Part shown: positions 20,910 through 30,400 of the stretch, one piece after another
How the letters are laid out: each line of letters opens with the position of its first letter
Numbering within the stretch: position 1 is the first letter of the stretch
Source: Chara braunii
Lineage: Eukaryota; Streptophyta; Charophyceae; Charales; Characeae
Reading direction: 5' to 3'
NCBI GenBank assembly: GCA_003427395.1
Contig: BFEA01000018.1
Span: 1,121,382 to 1,164,555 of the forward strand
Length of the DNA stretch: 43,174 nt
The notes under the pieces: model-generated
What the model was told of the DNA's origin: nothing
The model's database searches: none
The model's input: only the letters and a program-made list of their open reading frames with translations
Position numbers and translations under genes: made by a program

Positions 20910-23775
20910 GGGAAACTATGTGACGAACTACCTTCTGTAACCGCGCGACTTCCTGCGCGAAGCTGCTGTGGGGAAACGGGGGGGCTTCGAAGGGCAACGG
21001 GCGTAAGCAAGGATCGGTTGGGCAAGTTGCATGGATGCCCTCGCTTCTTTTTCGTTTTTGTTGGAATTCGTTGGGCCGGTGCCGGGAAAGTCACGCGCCG
21101 ACGATTGAGTGACCGCGCCTTAGCGAGTGCGAGAAATAACGGTTGCCATAACTCCTTTCTTATTCTGTTGTGAGCACTAGGAATTTTGGCGCGATTAGCG
21201 CGCAGGAATCTTCATTTTTGAAATTCGAACTATTGTCGAGCCCCCGTAGGCTCTCAGAATTGTTTTTCTTTCTGAATTTCCTTTGGCAATTAGGATTTAG
21301 ACTAGGAATTTAGGCACCTTGCAATTTGGCTGCACGGCGCTTCTTGCTCGCACGCGTCGTGCGTCGACAGGGTCTGGGCTCTGATTTCCATCCGTGCCTT
21401 AATCTTGTGTGTAACTGTAGTTTTTGGCAGGCACAATCGCAACTATAATCTTCTTGTTCTTGATGACCTTTGTGTTTCCTTCTTTCTCGCCTCGTCTTCG
21501 CATGCACACTCTCTTCCTTTGTTCTAAGTGGTTCCCACATTTGCACGCCCCGATCGATGCGCGGAGAGTGGCTCCGTCCCCCGCGCCACGGCCTAGACAT
21601 GCAGACGTAGGCACTTCTCTCTTCCTTTGCTTAGGCATAATCCTGAATTCATCACGCACGCAGGCATGCTATAAATTTCGCAAGCGCGATTAGTTGCTCT
21701 CTCTCCGAACTTGGAAGGTTAGCGCGGTCAGTGAGAATCGGCTAACGAGTAAGTTGGCAGGTGAGTAGATTGGGTCGGGCGATCCGATGGGCTGGCACCA
21801 AGTAAGTGGGGTTGACGTGCGGGCCACGACGGACTATGGCGCACGGGCGAACCTAACGGGCCTGTTTGGGCTAAGCGGGGTGACGACTTGGTGTTGGTGC
21901 GCGGCGACGGACTGCCCGCATCAGAGGACGTGGAAAGACAGAGAGAGAGAGGGAGAGGAGACGAATCGGGATGGTGTCTTTTCCTTTTGTTTCTTCTTCT
22001 TCCAACCTTCGTGTATAAATTTTGGATTTCTGCCTTGGTCAATTTTGTTGCGGCAACTTCGGATTTTCCTTGTGAATTATCTTGAATTTTGGTGTGCATT
22101 ATCATTTATTCCCGGCTCTATTAGATTTTGCGTGTTTGACAGTCCGATGGATGCTTGTACTTCCTCACTCTCTGTTTGCGGCGTAATTGTCATTCTCAAT
22201 TTCTTGTAAGATCGGTGGTTTCTGTTTGAATGCATGTTGTCTTTCCTTTCGACCTAAGATGCGCACACTTGTCGATTCCTCACCCTCGCTAAACATGAAT
22301 GAGTCTGATGATAAATTTGTTGTCTTAATGAATGCGCGAGTGAGAACTTGGGATTGCGAGTCGTTCCTGCGGATCCTTCGAATTCGCGCGTAATGGTAGA
22401 GTAGAATCAGCAGATATGTGTACGGGGAAGTCGCGATTGTACGGACCCGTGATTGGTTGTTCGCGATTGACTGTTCGGGAGGGACTGAGGGGTCGCGCAC
22501 AGATAAGACATGAGCCTTAGGAAAGGGGAGGGCAATGATGATGGGTATTAGAAAGTGACGAAATTTGAGTTAAGCTAACCCAAATCGTATCTTCTGATCG
22601 ACCATCGCTTGCGCCCACTCCTGCTAATCCGGAGCCAGCCCCTCACATAGCCGTACGCAGATCCTGTGCACGCACGTGTAAGCCCGACCGAAAGGGACGG
22701 TGCCTATACGCGTGTCTGCAGGATCTGCGCGCGGGCCATAATGGCGTTTACATTGGATTGACAGGATGTTTCACATCACGGACCGAGAAAGTTTGTGGGA
22801 CTCCGAATATTGGAAATATTGAGAATGGAAGAACGCGTACTTCCTCGCTCAGCCCCGCCCCGATCCTCCGAGATTCCCTTACCAGCGAGGAGACGAACGT
22901 GTGTGCGATTGGGATATAGGAAGGGCATTGGACGTTGTTTCTTACACAACCCAATTCCCTGAGTCCCACACGAGCCACGTCTTCTCCGAACCTGGGGTCG
23001 TCGTCCTAATAACCCACTGCCCACCGTACCGAGTGGTGCTGCCCTTCCACTACCTCACCGTTATCCCGTGGCACGCTATCGCTCCCTACTGACCTCGAAC
23101 CCCTTGTTCTGAGTGCCAGTGAGACCGCAAGTACCAAGCTTCGGGGTTCGTCCGCCGAACCCTAACGGAGTTTGAACGACGGGCACGCAACCTCCGGCTG
23201 AGACCTTCGTCGTCTGATTCCGAAGTTTGCAGCGATCGACGACAGCTGCTGATCAGACAGCGCGATACCCATAGCGTGCACCCTGTCCATCAGGTCCGCG
23301 ACCGACCGCAAAGGTGAAACCAGAGGAGATGGTAATTCCCATCTCTTGGGCCTAAGGCATACGAAACATGCTTGAGGTCGACGACAAGGGCAACTATGTG
23401 GGGGATTCTGTCCGAGAATGGAAGAGTGTCTACATTTGTTAACGACGTGATTACGTCGAGACTCTTATCCCTGGGATACACTGTGCATGCTATCTGCCTT
23501 ATGCTGCACGACATCTGCAACTTTCATTTCTTTACACAGTCTGAGAGGTGGTCTATTTGCTCATAAAACCTGAAACGCCGCGCACGGCCCGCACTTGCCC
23601 TCTTGCACTTTTACCCCCGAAACTTGCCACATGAGATCTCAGTTCTGTCCTGGGACTCCACCCCCCCCACTTTCCTAAAATCCTTGGCACACCCCCTTTT
23701 TCGCACTTCCGGGCCCCCATCCCACTCCGATCAGGAAGTCGCGCTGGGCGTGAGGTTGGGCGTCACAACTATGTG
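20910..23775. other. Unassigned, comparatively repeat-poor DNA
   Basis: This is the longest stretch without an obvious transposon piece. Frames are short and none carries a domain I recognise. Scattered GTAAGT/GTGAGT and pyrimidine-rich CAG strings could be splice sites, but nothing links them into a gene model. An inverted repeat CGCAGATCCTG/CAGGATCTGCG lies at 22656-22666/22719-22729. Confidence 0.5.
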
Positions 23776-24035
23776 GGAGTCACAAAAGTGAGTTATAATT
23801 GCAGTATGGGCCAAGATACAGTTTGCAATTGCAGCTTGGGCAATGTATACAACCCAGCTTTCTGGCCAGGTAGGGTGCCCAGGAGTCACAAAAATGAGTT
23901 ATAATTGCAGTATGGGCCAAGATACAGTTTGCAATTGCAGTTCGGGCAATGTATACAACCCAGCTTTCTGGCCAGGTAGGGTGCCCGAAGTGCAATTGCA
24001 AACTGTATCTTGGCCCATAGTGCAATTACAACTCA
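23776..24035. repeat. 106 bp direct duplication followed by an inverted third arm
   Basis: Copy 1 (23776-23881) and copy 2 (23882-23987) are nearly identical. Bases 23991-24035 are the reverse complement of 23895-23939 (43 of 45 matching), with a 51 bp spacer, so a transcript would fold into a 45 bp arm. TGCAATTGCA palindromes lie in each arm. No coding sequence is evident. Confidence 0.9.
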
Positions 24036-24457
24036 GTTTTTCTGACTCTACTGAAGTTAACCCCCCCCACAAAAAAAGAAGGGAAGGAAGTGGCCTCTTG
24101 AGCCCTGTCACAGGGTGCCTGACAGATCTAAGACCAGCTAGTTCTCCCTTCTTACAACAATTTAAACCCTTTCTCTCAGAAACAGACACCAGCAAGAGGT
24201 CCCCGGGCAACTCAGGGGCGCGGAGGGAGGCAGTATCCTACTGTCCAAACCAAATAGACTCAACCCAGGTGCCTTGGGTTAGAGGGATAGGTCAGGCAAA
24301 CACTCCTTGGGGGGGGGGGAGGCACATTGGTGTCAATCTTGGTCCATGTCCTGATGCACAAGCAGTAGTCCTTTGGGCAAGGGTTCTGCTGATCTTCTTG
24401 TTGCCAACCATTCCATTGCACCCTGGCCCAGCCTCCCCACCTGCTCCCCTCCCAGCC

Positions 24458-24600
24458 ATTCCTTTTTTTTTTTTTTTTTTTTTTTTGAAGCCCAGGTTGT
24501 TGTAGAGGCCAGATTCCGCCGTCATAGCAGCGCCAGAATCTGAAAGCTTCCCAGGGGGCCACCCTTCCCGGTACTATTTTGGCCACGCTTCCCCCAAGCT
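24458..24600 (-). mobile_element. Unnamed poly(A) retroposon, minus strand
   Basis: On the minus strand the sequence ends GGCCTCTACAACAACCTGGGCTTC and then a run of about 25 A. The last 16 bases before GGGCTTC match the fragment at the left edge of the assembly gap. No protein domain is seen upstream; it could be a SINE or a truncated LINE of another family. Confidence 0.55.
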
Positions 24601-24699
24601 AACGTCTGTCCGTTCCTGGTGCTGTGTCATCTGCCCCCCTGTCCCCTTCTGCCCCTTTTTTTTAAAAAAAAAGGGGACGGCCTTGAGATATCATCATTG

Positions 24700-25060
24700 A
24701 GCTAACAGGGCCCAGGCAATTCAGCAATATTTGGTTGTACTATGCTCAGTGCGCACACCCATGAACTGTTGAAGTACAGAGCCGAGTTTGAATCCAGATG
24801 ATGGTACTTGATGAGTACAACGGGGACCAAACTCAGGATACCATAGCTTGCCCACCTCTGTACGGATATTCAAGCTGCTTCAAGGATACACACCTCCATG
24901 GGAGAAAAGAGACAGGGCACACCATCCAGTACAGGAAGGGTGGGGGTAGGGGATTTTACTAATTCATCTTTGTTTATGCTACTCACATGGTCTTTTTTAT
25001 TGATTTTAACTACTGGTTTTGTTTATGAATGGAAGAAGGGCGCTTTAGATTGGGAATAAC
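24700..25060. other. No recognisable feature
   Basis: Ordinary-complexity sequence with no open frame, repeat or motif I can identify. Confidence 0.5.
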
Positions 25061-25066
25061 ACATTT

Positions 25067-25136
25067 GGGTAATTAGCTCAGTTTGCACTGCGTCGTTTAC
25101 ACCGAGAGAGCCAGCGGTTCAAGTCCGTTTTTATCC
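25067..25136 (+). pseudogene. tRNA-Val(UAC)-like sequence with a deleted D-arm
   Basis: Acceptor GGGTAA pairs with TTATCC (one G-T). The A box TAGCTCAGTTTG is at 25074-25085. The anticodon arm CGTTTACACCG places TAC in the loop. The T arm is AGCGG-TTCAAGT-CCGTT with a perfect B box GGTTCAAGTCC at 25116-25126. About seven bases of the D-arm (the usual GTTAGAG) are missing, so folding should fail. It may be a tRNA pseudogene or the head of a tRNA-derived SINE; a second tRNA-like head follows at once. Confidence 0.6.
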
Positions 25137-25140
25137 AGAT

Positions 25141-25190
25141 GGGAAAATAGCTTAGTTGGTTAGAGTGCTGGTCTGAAAGAGGCCAGCTTA
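25141..25190 (+). pseudogene. Second tRNA-like 5' half (Phe-like anticodon arm)
   Basis: GGGAAAATAGCTTAGTTGGTTA has a perfect A box (25148-25159) and a normal D-arm. CTGGT..GCCAG can form an anticodon stem around TGAAA, resembling tRNA-Phe(GAA) with two extra loop bases. No B box or T arm follows, so only the 5' half is tRNA-like. Confidence 0.45.
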
Positions 25191-25728
25191 CCTGCGTGAG
25201 CTGGAAGTTAAGTGTAGGGGATAGCACCAGCCCCCAAGACTGAGACATCAAGGGGCTGTAAGGTGAGAGAAGGGAGAGAAGTCAATATGTTCCCAAGTCT
25301 CTCATAGCCGGCCAGGAGAGCTGTGTTTACTATCTCTTTCATTAGGCTATCACGGAGGCAAGCAACTCAGGCTGCGGTATTCTTCCATCGGCCAAAAGAT
25401 TCACTCATCGGCGAAGGACCCGGCAGCTCATTGTTAGCTCAAATACATGTCTGATCAAATAAACTACTACGACAACAACCGGCTGTTGGCAACATGAATG
25501 GGGTGTGGCAGAACATTACTTAGAATCTGTTTCCAACCCTCTTAGTACCAATAGCAACTAAGAGACTTGTGTATATTAGCACCTTCCTTAGAATGTCATG
25601 TAGGCAGACAACCTAGGAGGCTGGGTAGTTCTACCGGCCAAACTTCCTTCATTCTCTGTAGATGAGCCAGGCAGCTTGCTGCCATTACAATGACAGGTCG
25701 GTTCAAGCAAACAGCTACAATGTTCAGG

Positions 25729-25872
25729 TGGACGCTGGACCCGCTTTCCAGCAGGTGCTGGTCCCCACCAATAGATGGAGCCTCCCCCCGGGAGTGCTAG
25801 TGGTGCCTGCTCTTATCAGCACCCGTAGCATCCACTCGGTTTGTTCTTTTTTTTTTTTTTTTTTTTTTTTTT
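25729..25872 (+). mobile_element. Tail-only LINE/SINE-like copy ending in poly(T)
   Basis: GCTGGACCCGCTTTCCAGC (hairpin I), the CCCCACCAATAGATGGAGC linker and hairpin II (25794-25805/25820-25831, 10 of 12 pairs) are in plus orientation. After GTTTGTTC there is a run of about 26 T where A is expected. The T run is more likely the tail of an oppositely oriented retroposon inserted at the junction than a true tail. Confidence 0.65.
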
Positions 25873-26021
25873 AAGGATCAAGTCGATTCTTGGCCTGGTC
25901 CCAGCGTTTCGGAGAAACGAGAAGTATCGAGTATCTAGGTGCATCTTCCGGGAAGGTTTCAAAGATTCGTAGGGAGAAGCAGGAGTTCTGTATCATCCTC
26001 TCACCTTCTTCTATGTATGCC

Positions 26022-26040
26022 GGGGGGGGGGGGGGGGGGG
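26022..26040 (+). repeat. (G)19 run
   Basis: Uninterrupted homopolymer; its length is unreliable in any assembly. Confidence 0.9.
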
Positions 26041-26097
26041 AGAGGATATTTTCCAACGGTCAAGCCACCAGTATGGGACAGCATTGTGATCCTCAGC

Positions 26098-26340
26098 TTT
26101 TTTTTTTTTTTTTTTTTTTCCAATAACTGGTCCCTCCTCTAGGAGAGGTGATAAGAGCACACCTCCCCTAGGGAGCTTCCTGGTTGCTCCAGTCTATTGG
26201 TGGGGAGCCACACCTGCTGGAAACCGGGTCCAGCGTCCCATTATACATCAAGAATCTGACCATACAGTCGAGTGACGACCTGCCAGCATTGATTGCCCTG
26301 GTCCCCAGGGGATTAACTGATCAGGTAGTGGTTTTGTTTG
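26098..26340 (-). mobile_element. 5'-truncated LINE 3' end, minus strand
   Basis: Minus-strand order: 3' UTR with CCCTGGGGACCAGGG and CAATCAATGCTGGCAGG (matching LINE-A 15521-15558), hairpin I GCTGGACCCGGTTTCCAGC, the linker, hairpin II (plus-strand arms 26139-26150/26160-26171, all 12 pairs) and a 22-base A run (T run 26098-26119). Because UTR sequence is present, this one is a truncated LINE rather than a tail-only copy. Confidence 0.75.
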
Positions 26341-26652
26341 GCTATAATCATTGGTATTCCCGTGGGATCTGTTCTTTAATGCTCTCGAGTAAAACCCTTC
26401 TTTCACTGGCAGCACTGGGAGCATAGGTATTAAGTTTTCAGATAACTTTTTTTTTTTTTTTTTTCCCCCCCCCCCTCTAGCATAGCTGGAACTGATACGC
26501 ACCTTCCCCCCTCTTAGTCTGCTGCCGAGCGGATCAGTTGTGCACAGGAACCGGGGGGTAACCAGATGGCTACCCCTGCGCTGCCCTGTCCGAGGCCCGG
26601 CGCTTGATAGGCACCACGTGGGCAGATTAATTTGTGTATCCTGTTGTGTTCT

Positions 26653-26686
<34 letters not shown>

Positions 26687-26800
26687 TCTTGTATGCCCAT
26701 GAGATGGGTTTCTTGGACGCATACCATGTCTGGCCATTCCTTCCCCTCCACTCCTTAAATTCATTAATTCCTTTATTGCTTGGTGTTTTTCAGGTGTCGG
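26687..26800 (-). pseudogene. LINE ORF2 endonuclease fragment, minus strand
   Basis: GVEGKEWPDMVCVQETHLM matches the first catalytic block of LINE-B's endonuclease (GVGGKRWPDVICVQETHL). Upstream codons show NTKQ followed by several stops, in register with LINE-B's KPEKHH. Just after the block the sequence becomes (AC)n and then a 23-base A run (plus-strand T run 26652-26674), so the remainder of ORF2 is missing. Confidence 0.7.
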
Positions 26801-27456
26801 TTGTAAGAACTTCTTTTCTTTTCAAAACAAAAGGGGAGGCAAGGAGCTTCGGACTTGTGTACATTAAAGGCACCACTTTCCATCCTCCCTACCTCCATAC
26901 CCAAGAAACGCAGAAAGGAACATTTACATCGTATTTGTTCTATAATTTTATAAGTTTTCTGTAAATGTATTCTGTATGCTTTACGTAGCACATACTATGT
27001 TAGGTAATTATATGCTATATACAGTTGGTTACAATCAAATGTACATGTGTATGTGGAATGTTGGTTTACCCAAGTGCTTTGCTGGAAGCAGGAGCGCGGT
27101 AGAGCGTGGCCAGAAAGAAGATGGACCAAGAGAATTTGAAGAAAAGAAAGTAAAGGCACAACTGGTAGTGTAGAAAAAAAAAAAAAAAAAAAAAAGAAGA
27201 TCGCGCGCCACGTGACCCTCTTTCTCCTCATAACCATCGCATGACACAAGATCCTACCCGTAGCCTTCCTGCCCCCCCATTTCTCTGCACCTCTTCTCCT
27301 TCATCTTTCCCTTTTTGCCTCCTTTGTTTCCTTTCCGCGAGGGTGTTTTCCGAGAGTTACCTTTGCTTTCCATTTTTCATTTGTTTTTCCCTTTTCTTCT
27401 CCCCCTTCCCCATGGAGATTCTCTAGGGGCCAGGGGCATCAGCCTATTAGCAGCAG

Positions 27457-27560
27457 ATTTTTTATTTATTTATTTTCAAGTGTGGCCCCCCATCATAACT
27501 TACTGTCTAGTTGTGGGGGAGTGGCACGTGCTGGCAACCGTGTCTCATGCATCATTACGC
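27457..27560 (-). mobile_element. Highly decayed LINE tail, minus strand
   Basis: The minus-strand sequence CGGTTGCCAGCACGTGCCACTCCCCCACAACTAGAC keeps the order of the tail (CCAGCAGGTG, CTCCCCACCAATAGA), and an A/T-rich run stands where the poly(A) tail would be. Similarity is weak and hairpins are not preserved. Confidence 0.35.
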
Positions 27561-27954
27561 ACAGTCTAGAAATGACTCTATATCATTCCTCGCTCCCACT
27601 TGGGCCTGCATCTGCACTTTGCTCTGGCATCTGCAATCCTCTTCAGTCATGATGGCGTATGCTGATTATATCTGATTAAGAGTGAGGCCCTGGGGTGAGG
27701 CCCCACTTCAACAGATTGAGACATTATGTCCATACTAGATAGTGAGGATCGGTGGCCAGTACCAAGGCCTTCCTATGTTTTTTCCTGTACGTATGGAGGC
27801 CCTTATTCTTATGTACCGCCTGCCTGTGGCCAGTTTGATACGTATCTCAATGAGAAATTTTCCTTCAGGTGGAAATCGCCCATCTGATATTGATGGTCCA
27901 CCAGTCCATGGGACCCTTCTGTGGACCTCTGAACGCATTTTATCCTGAATGAAT

Positions 27955-28010
27955 TTAACTGGGGAGACACTCCCCACCAATAGATTGGATCAGCCCGCAG
28001 TTGGGTACGT
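27955..28010 (+). mobile_element. Partial LINE tail linker
   Basis: ACTCCCCACCAATAGATTGGA matches the conserved linker between hairpins I and II; neither hairpin is complete. Confidence 0.4.
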
Positions 28011-28214
28011 CTCATCCTTGGCCGTGGGACTGGCGGGTGTTGCTGTGTGAAGCCTGGCACCCGGAGTGACCCTTTCACTCACAATTTGTTTAAACTTATG
28101 GGTAAACTGTGGCTGTGGCACACTTTCAGTTTGAAATTGGCAACAAAAGACGAAGTGGCGCCAATGTCATGATGTGAGTTTCAAAATGTGCAAGTTTATC
28201 AGGGATCTAAAACT

Positions 28215-28922
28215 GCGCCAGGCGTGTGATCATCTGGGCATTGTGGAGGTGATGCTGCACGCATGAAATGGAAGGGGCGCCTGGATGGACCAGAATTCAG
28301 TGAAACCATAAAACAATACATACGAACGGACACCACTACAAGATGTGGAAGAACAAAGGAACGTATTTCTCTCGTCCCCATTTGAAATTCTTCAAATCAT
28401 AGGACAACTCAGTGGCCGCTGGGTTGGGGGGGCACAAGGGGGCGGGATTGGGCAAATAAACTCGAGTGGGGATCAAGGGGATCACCAGAGGGAGGTCTTG
28501 AAAAGAGACTACCACTTGGTCTTCTAGGACTGGTCAAATGTAGACCCCTCCACACCAATTCGTCCTCTGGAAGACTTCCCTGATTTTCCCCCTCCGCATT
28601 CCAAGGGCATTGAGCCTCAAAGTTGGTTTGGTCTGGAGCAGTACTCGATTGACATTCTTGTTTTGTTTGTTGTTTTCTTGCCTAGAAAGAAAGCTTCTAG
28701 TACTAGCGTTCAAAGGTTAAATATTTTCTGGGCTCTGTCATAACCAAAGCTATTATGCTCATATGGGACGCCGGACCCGGTTTCCCACAGGTGATGCTCC
28801 CCACCAATAGATTGAGTGACCGTTGGGGAAGTACTAGGAGAGGCTGCTCATACCACCCCTTGTAGTAGTCCTATTCCGGCCTCTTGTTAGCGAAAAAAAA
28901 CAAAAAATAAAAAAAACAAAAG
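28215..28922 (+). mobile_element. LINE-D: strongly 5'-truncated copy
   Basis: Fragments of the ORF2 C-terminus are readable in shifting frames: WALWR, DGPEFSETIKQYI, RDYHLVF followed by a stop and DWSNVDPSTPIRP, then DFPDFPPP. The 3' UTR, hairpin I (28769-28788, decayed), the linker, hairpin II (28832-28843 with 28853-28867) and an A-rich end (28892-28922) follow. It confirms that the tail is attached to this LINE family. Confidence 0.8.
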
Positions 28923-28944
28923 AGAAGCTACTGTGTTTCGTCCC

Positions 28945-29700
28945 TAGATTGCTGAATCCATTCCCCAATCCCGAACCTATCCCGACCTACTCCCTCGCCC
29001 CCTATCCCGATCCCGACCCACCATCCCGATACCAACCCCCACCAAACCCGCCCCCCTGTGTTGTCTCTAGCTTACCGAACCCATCCCCCAATCCAGTCCT
29101 GGTTACCATCTCACCTTCCCATCCTGTCCCACCTTCTCACCCCCCTACCCCGATCCCGACCCGCCATCTCCAATCCCGAACCCATCCCGACCTTCTCCCT
29201 CGCCCCCAATCCCGATCCCGACCCACCATCCCGATCTCGATCCTGGCCATCCTCCCGGGCCGAACCCATCCCGTGTTTCCTCCGTCTCCGGATCCGACGA
29301 CCCATCCCGACCCACTCTCTCGCTCTCTGTCCCGATCCACCATCCTGACCCCAACCCTGACCACTGTACCCCGGACGGCCTTGCCTCCCCCGATCCCATC
29401 CCGACCCCATTCTCCTGCCCCGATCCCAGCCCATCATTCTGATCCCAACCTGGGCCATTCTCTCGCCAGCAGGATCGGACTCATCAACCACGGGGATTGT
29501 GAGCCCTCTCTCGCCCCCTGTCCCGACCCACCATCCTGACCCCAACCCTGACCACTGTACCCCTGACGGCCTTGCCTCCCCCGATCCCCGATCCCGGCCC
29601 ATCATTTCGATCCGAACCTGGGCCATTCTCTCGCCAGCAGGATCGGACCCATCCACCACGGGGATCGCGAGCCGTGAACGTCGCTTTTGGCACCTGCCCG
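28945..29700 (+). repeat. C-rich CCCGATCCCGACC-type tandem DNA with a 191 bp duplication
   Basis: Short units related to CCCGACCCACCATCCCGATCC run through the region. A larger unit, from CATCCTGACCCCAACCCTGA through GCCAGCAGGATCGGAC, occurs at 29341 and again at 29532. The Pro/Ser-rich plus frame and Gly/Arg-rich minus frame are open only because of composition. Confidence 0.85.
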
Positions 29701-29930
29701 GGCGGGTATCAACGTGGAAGGAGGAACGACTGTCGACGTAGGAGCATCGATGGGTGAGGGTCGTGGGAGAGAAATGAGGTGTGAAGGGGGTAAGGAACAG
29801 GGCGAGGGCAGTTCATCGGGGAGTGTGGGAATGGGTGAGAAAGGGAGAGTGATGGGAGGAAGAGCGGGTGCGTGCATGTGAGAGCGTGGTTACGAGGTTG
29901 TGCGTGTGAGCGCGGGTGCATACGGGTGAG

Positions 29931-29931
<1 letters not shown>

Positions 29932-29990
<59 letters not shown>
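29932..29990. repeat. (GA)n microsatellite
   Basis: GA run of about 58 bases; a shorter GA-rich tract follows at about 30153-30181. Confidence 0.95.
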
Positions 29991-29992
<2 letters not shown>

Positions 29993-30400
29993 GATAGAGA
30001 AATCGACTGTAATCGACCAATTGCAATTGAGAGAGGTAGGAGAAATCATATAGGTGAGATGCTTAACGAAATATGGTGGTCAACTTAGTCTGCGTGGAAC
30101 TAAGCTAGATCAGCTAGTCAGTGGATTGCAGGGATAGAGCTTGATCTGCGGAGAGAAAGAGTGAGAGAGAGGGAGAGAGAGCGTCAACTATAAAAATTTG
30201 GTGGGGTGGTCTCCGTTGTCTCACCCTTGATCACCTCCCCGGGACGCCACCCGAACGAAGAAGGTGTTAACAAGAACACAGGGGAAACATGGTGATCGGT
30301 AAAAGGAAAAACAAACAGCAGAGAGTGCACAAGAAATTGGATTTTATGCTCATGTACAAGGGGGCGGCAAGACACCACGCCTACGAATGGCTCATGAGGT

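Noticed and set aside
28949-29659. Pro/Ser-rich plus-strand and Gly/Arg-rich minus-strand frames of 180-196 codons.
   Set aside because: Composition artefacts of the CCCGATCC-type tandem DNA.
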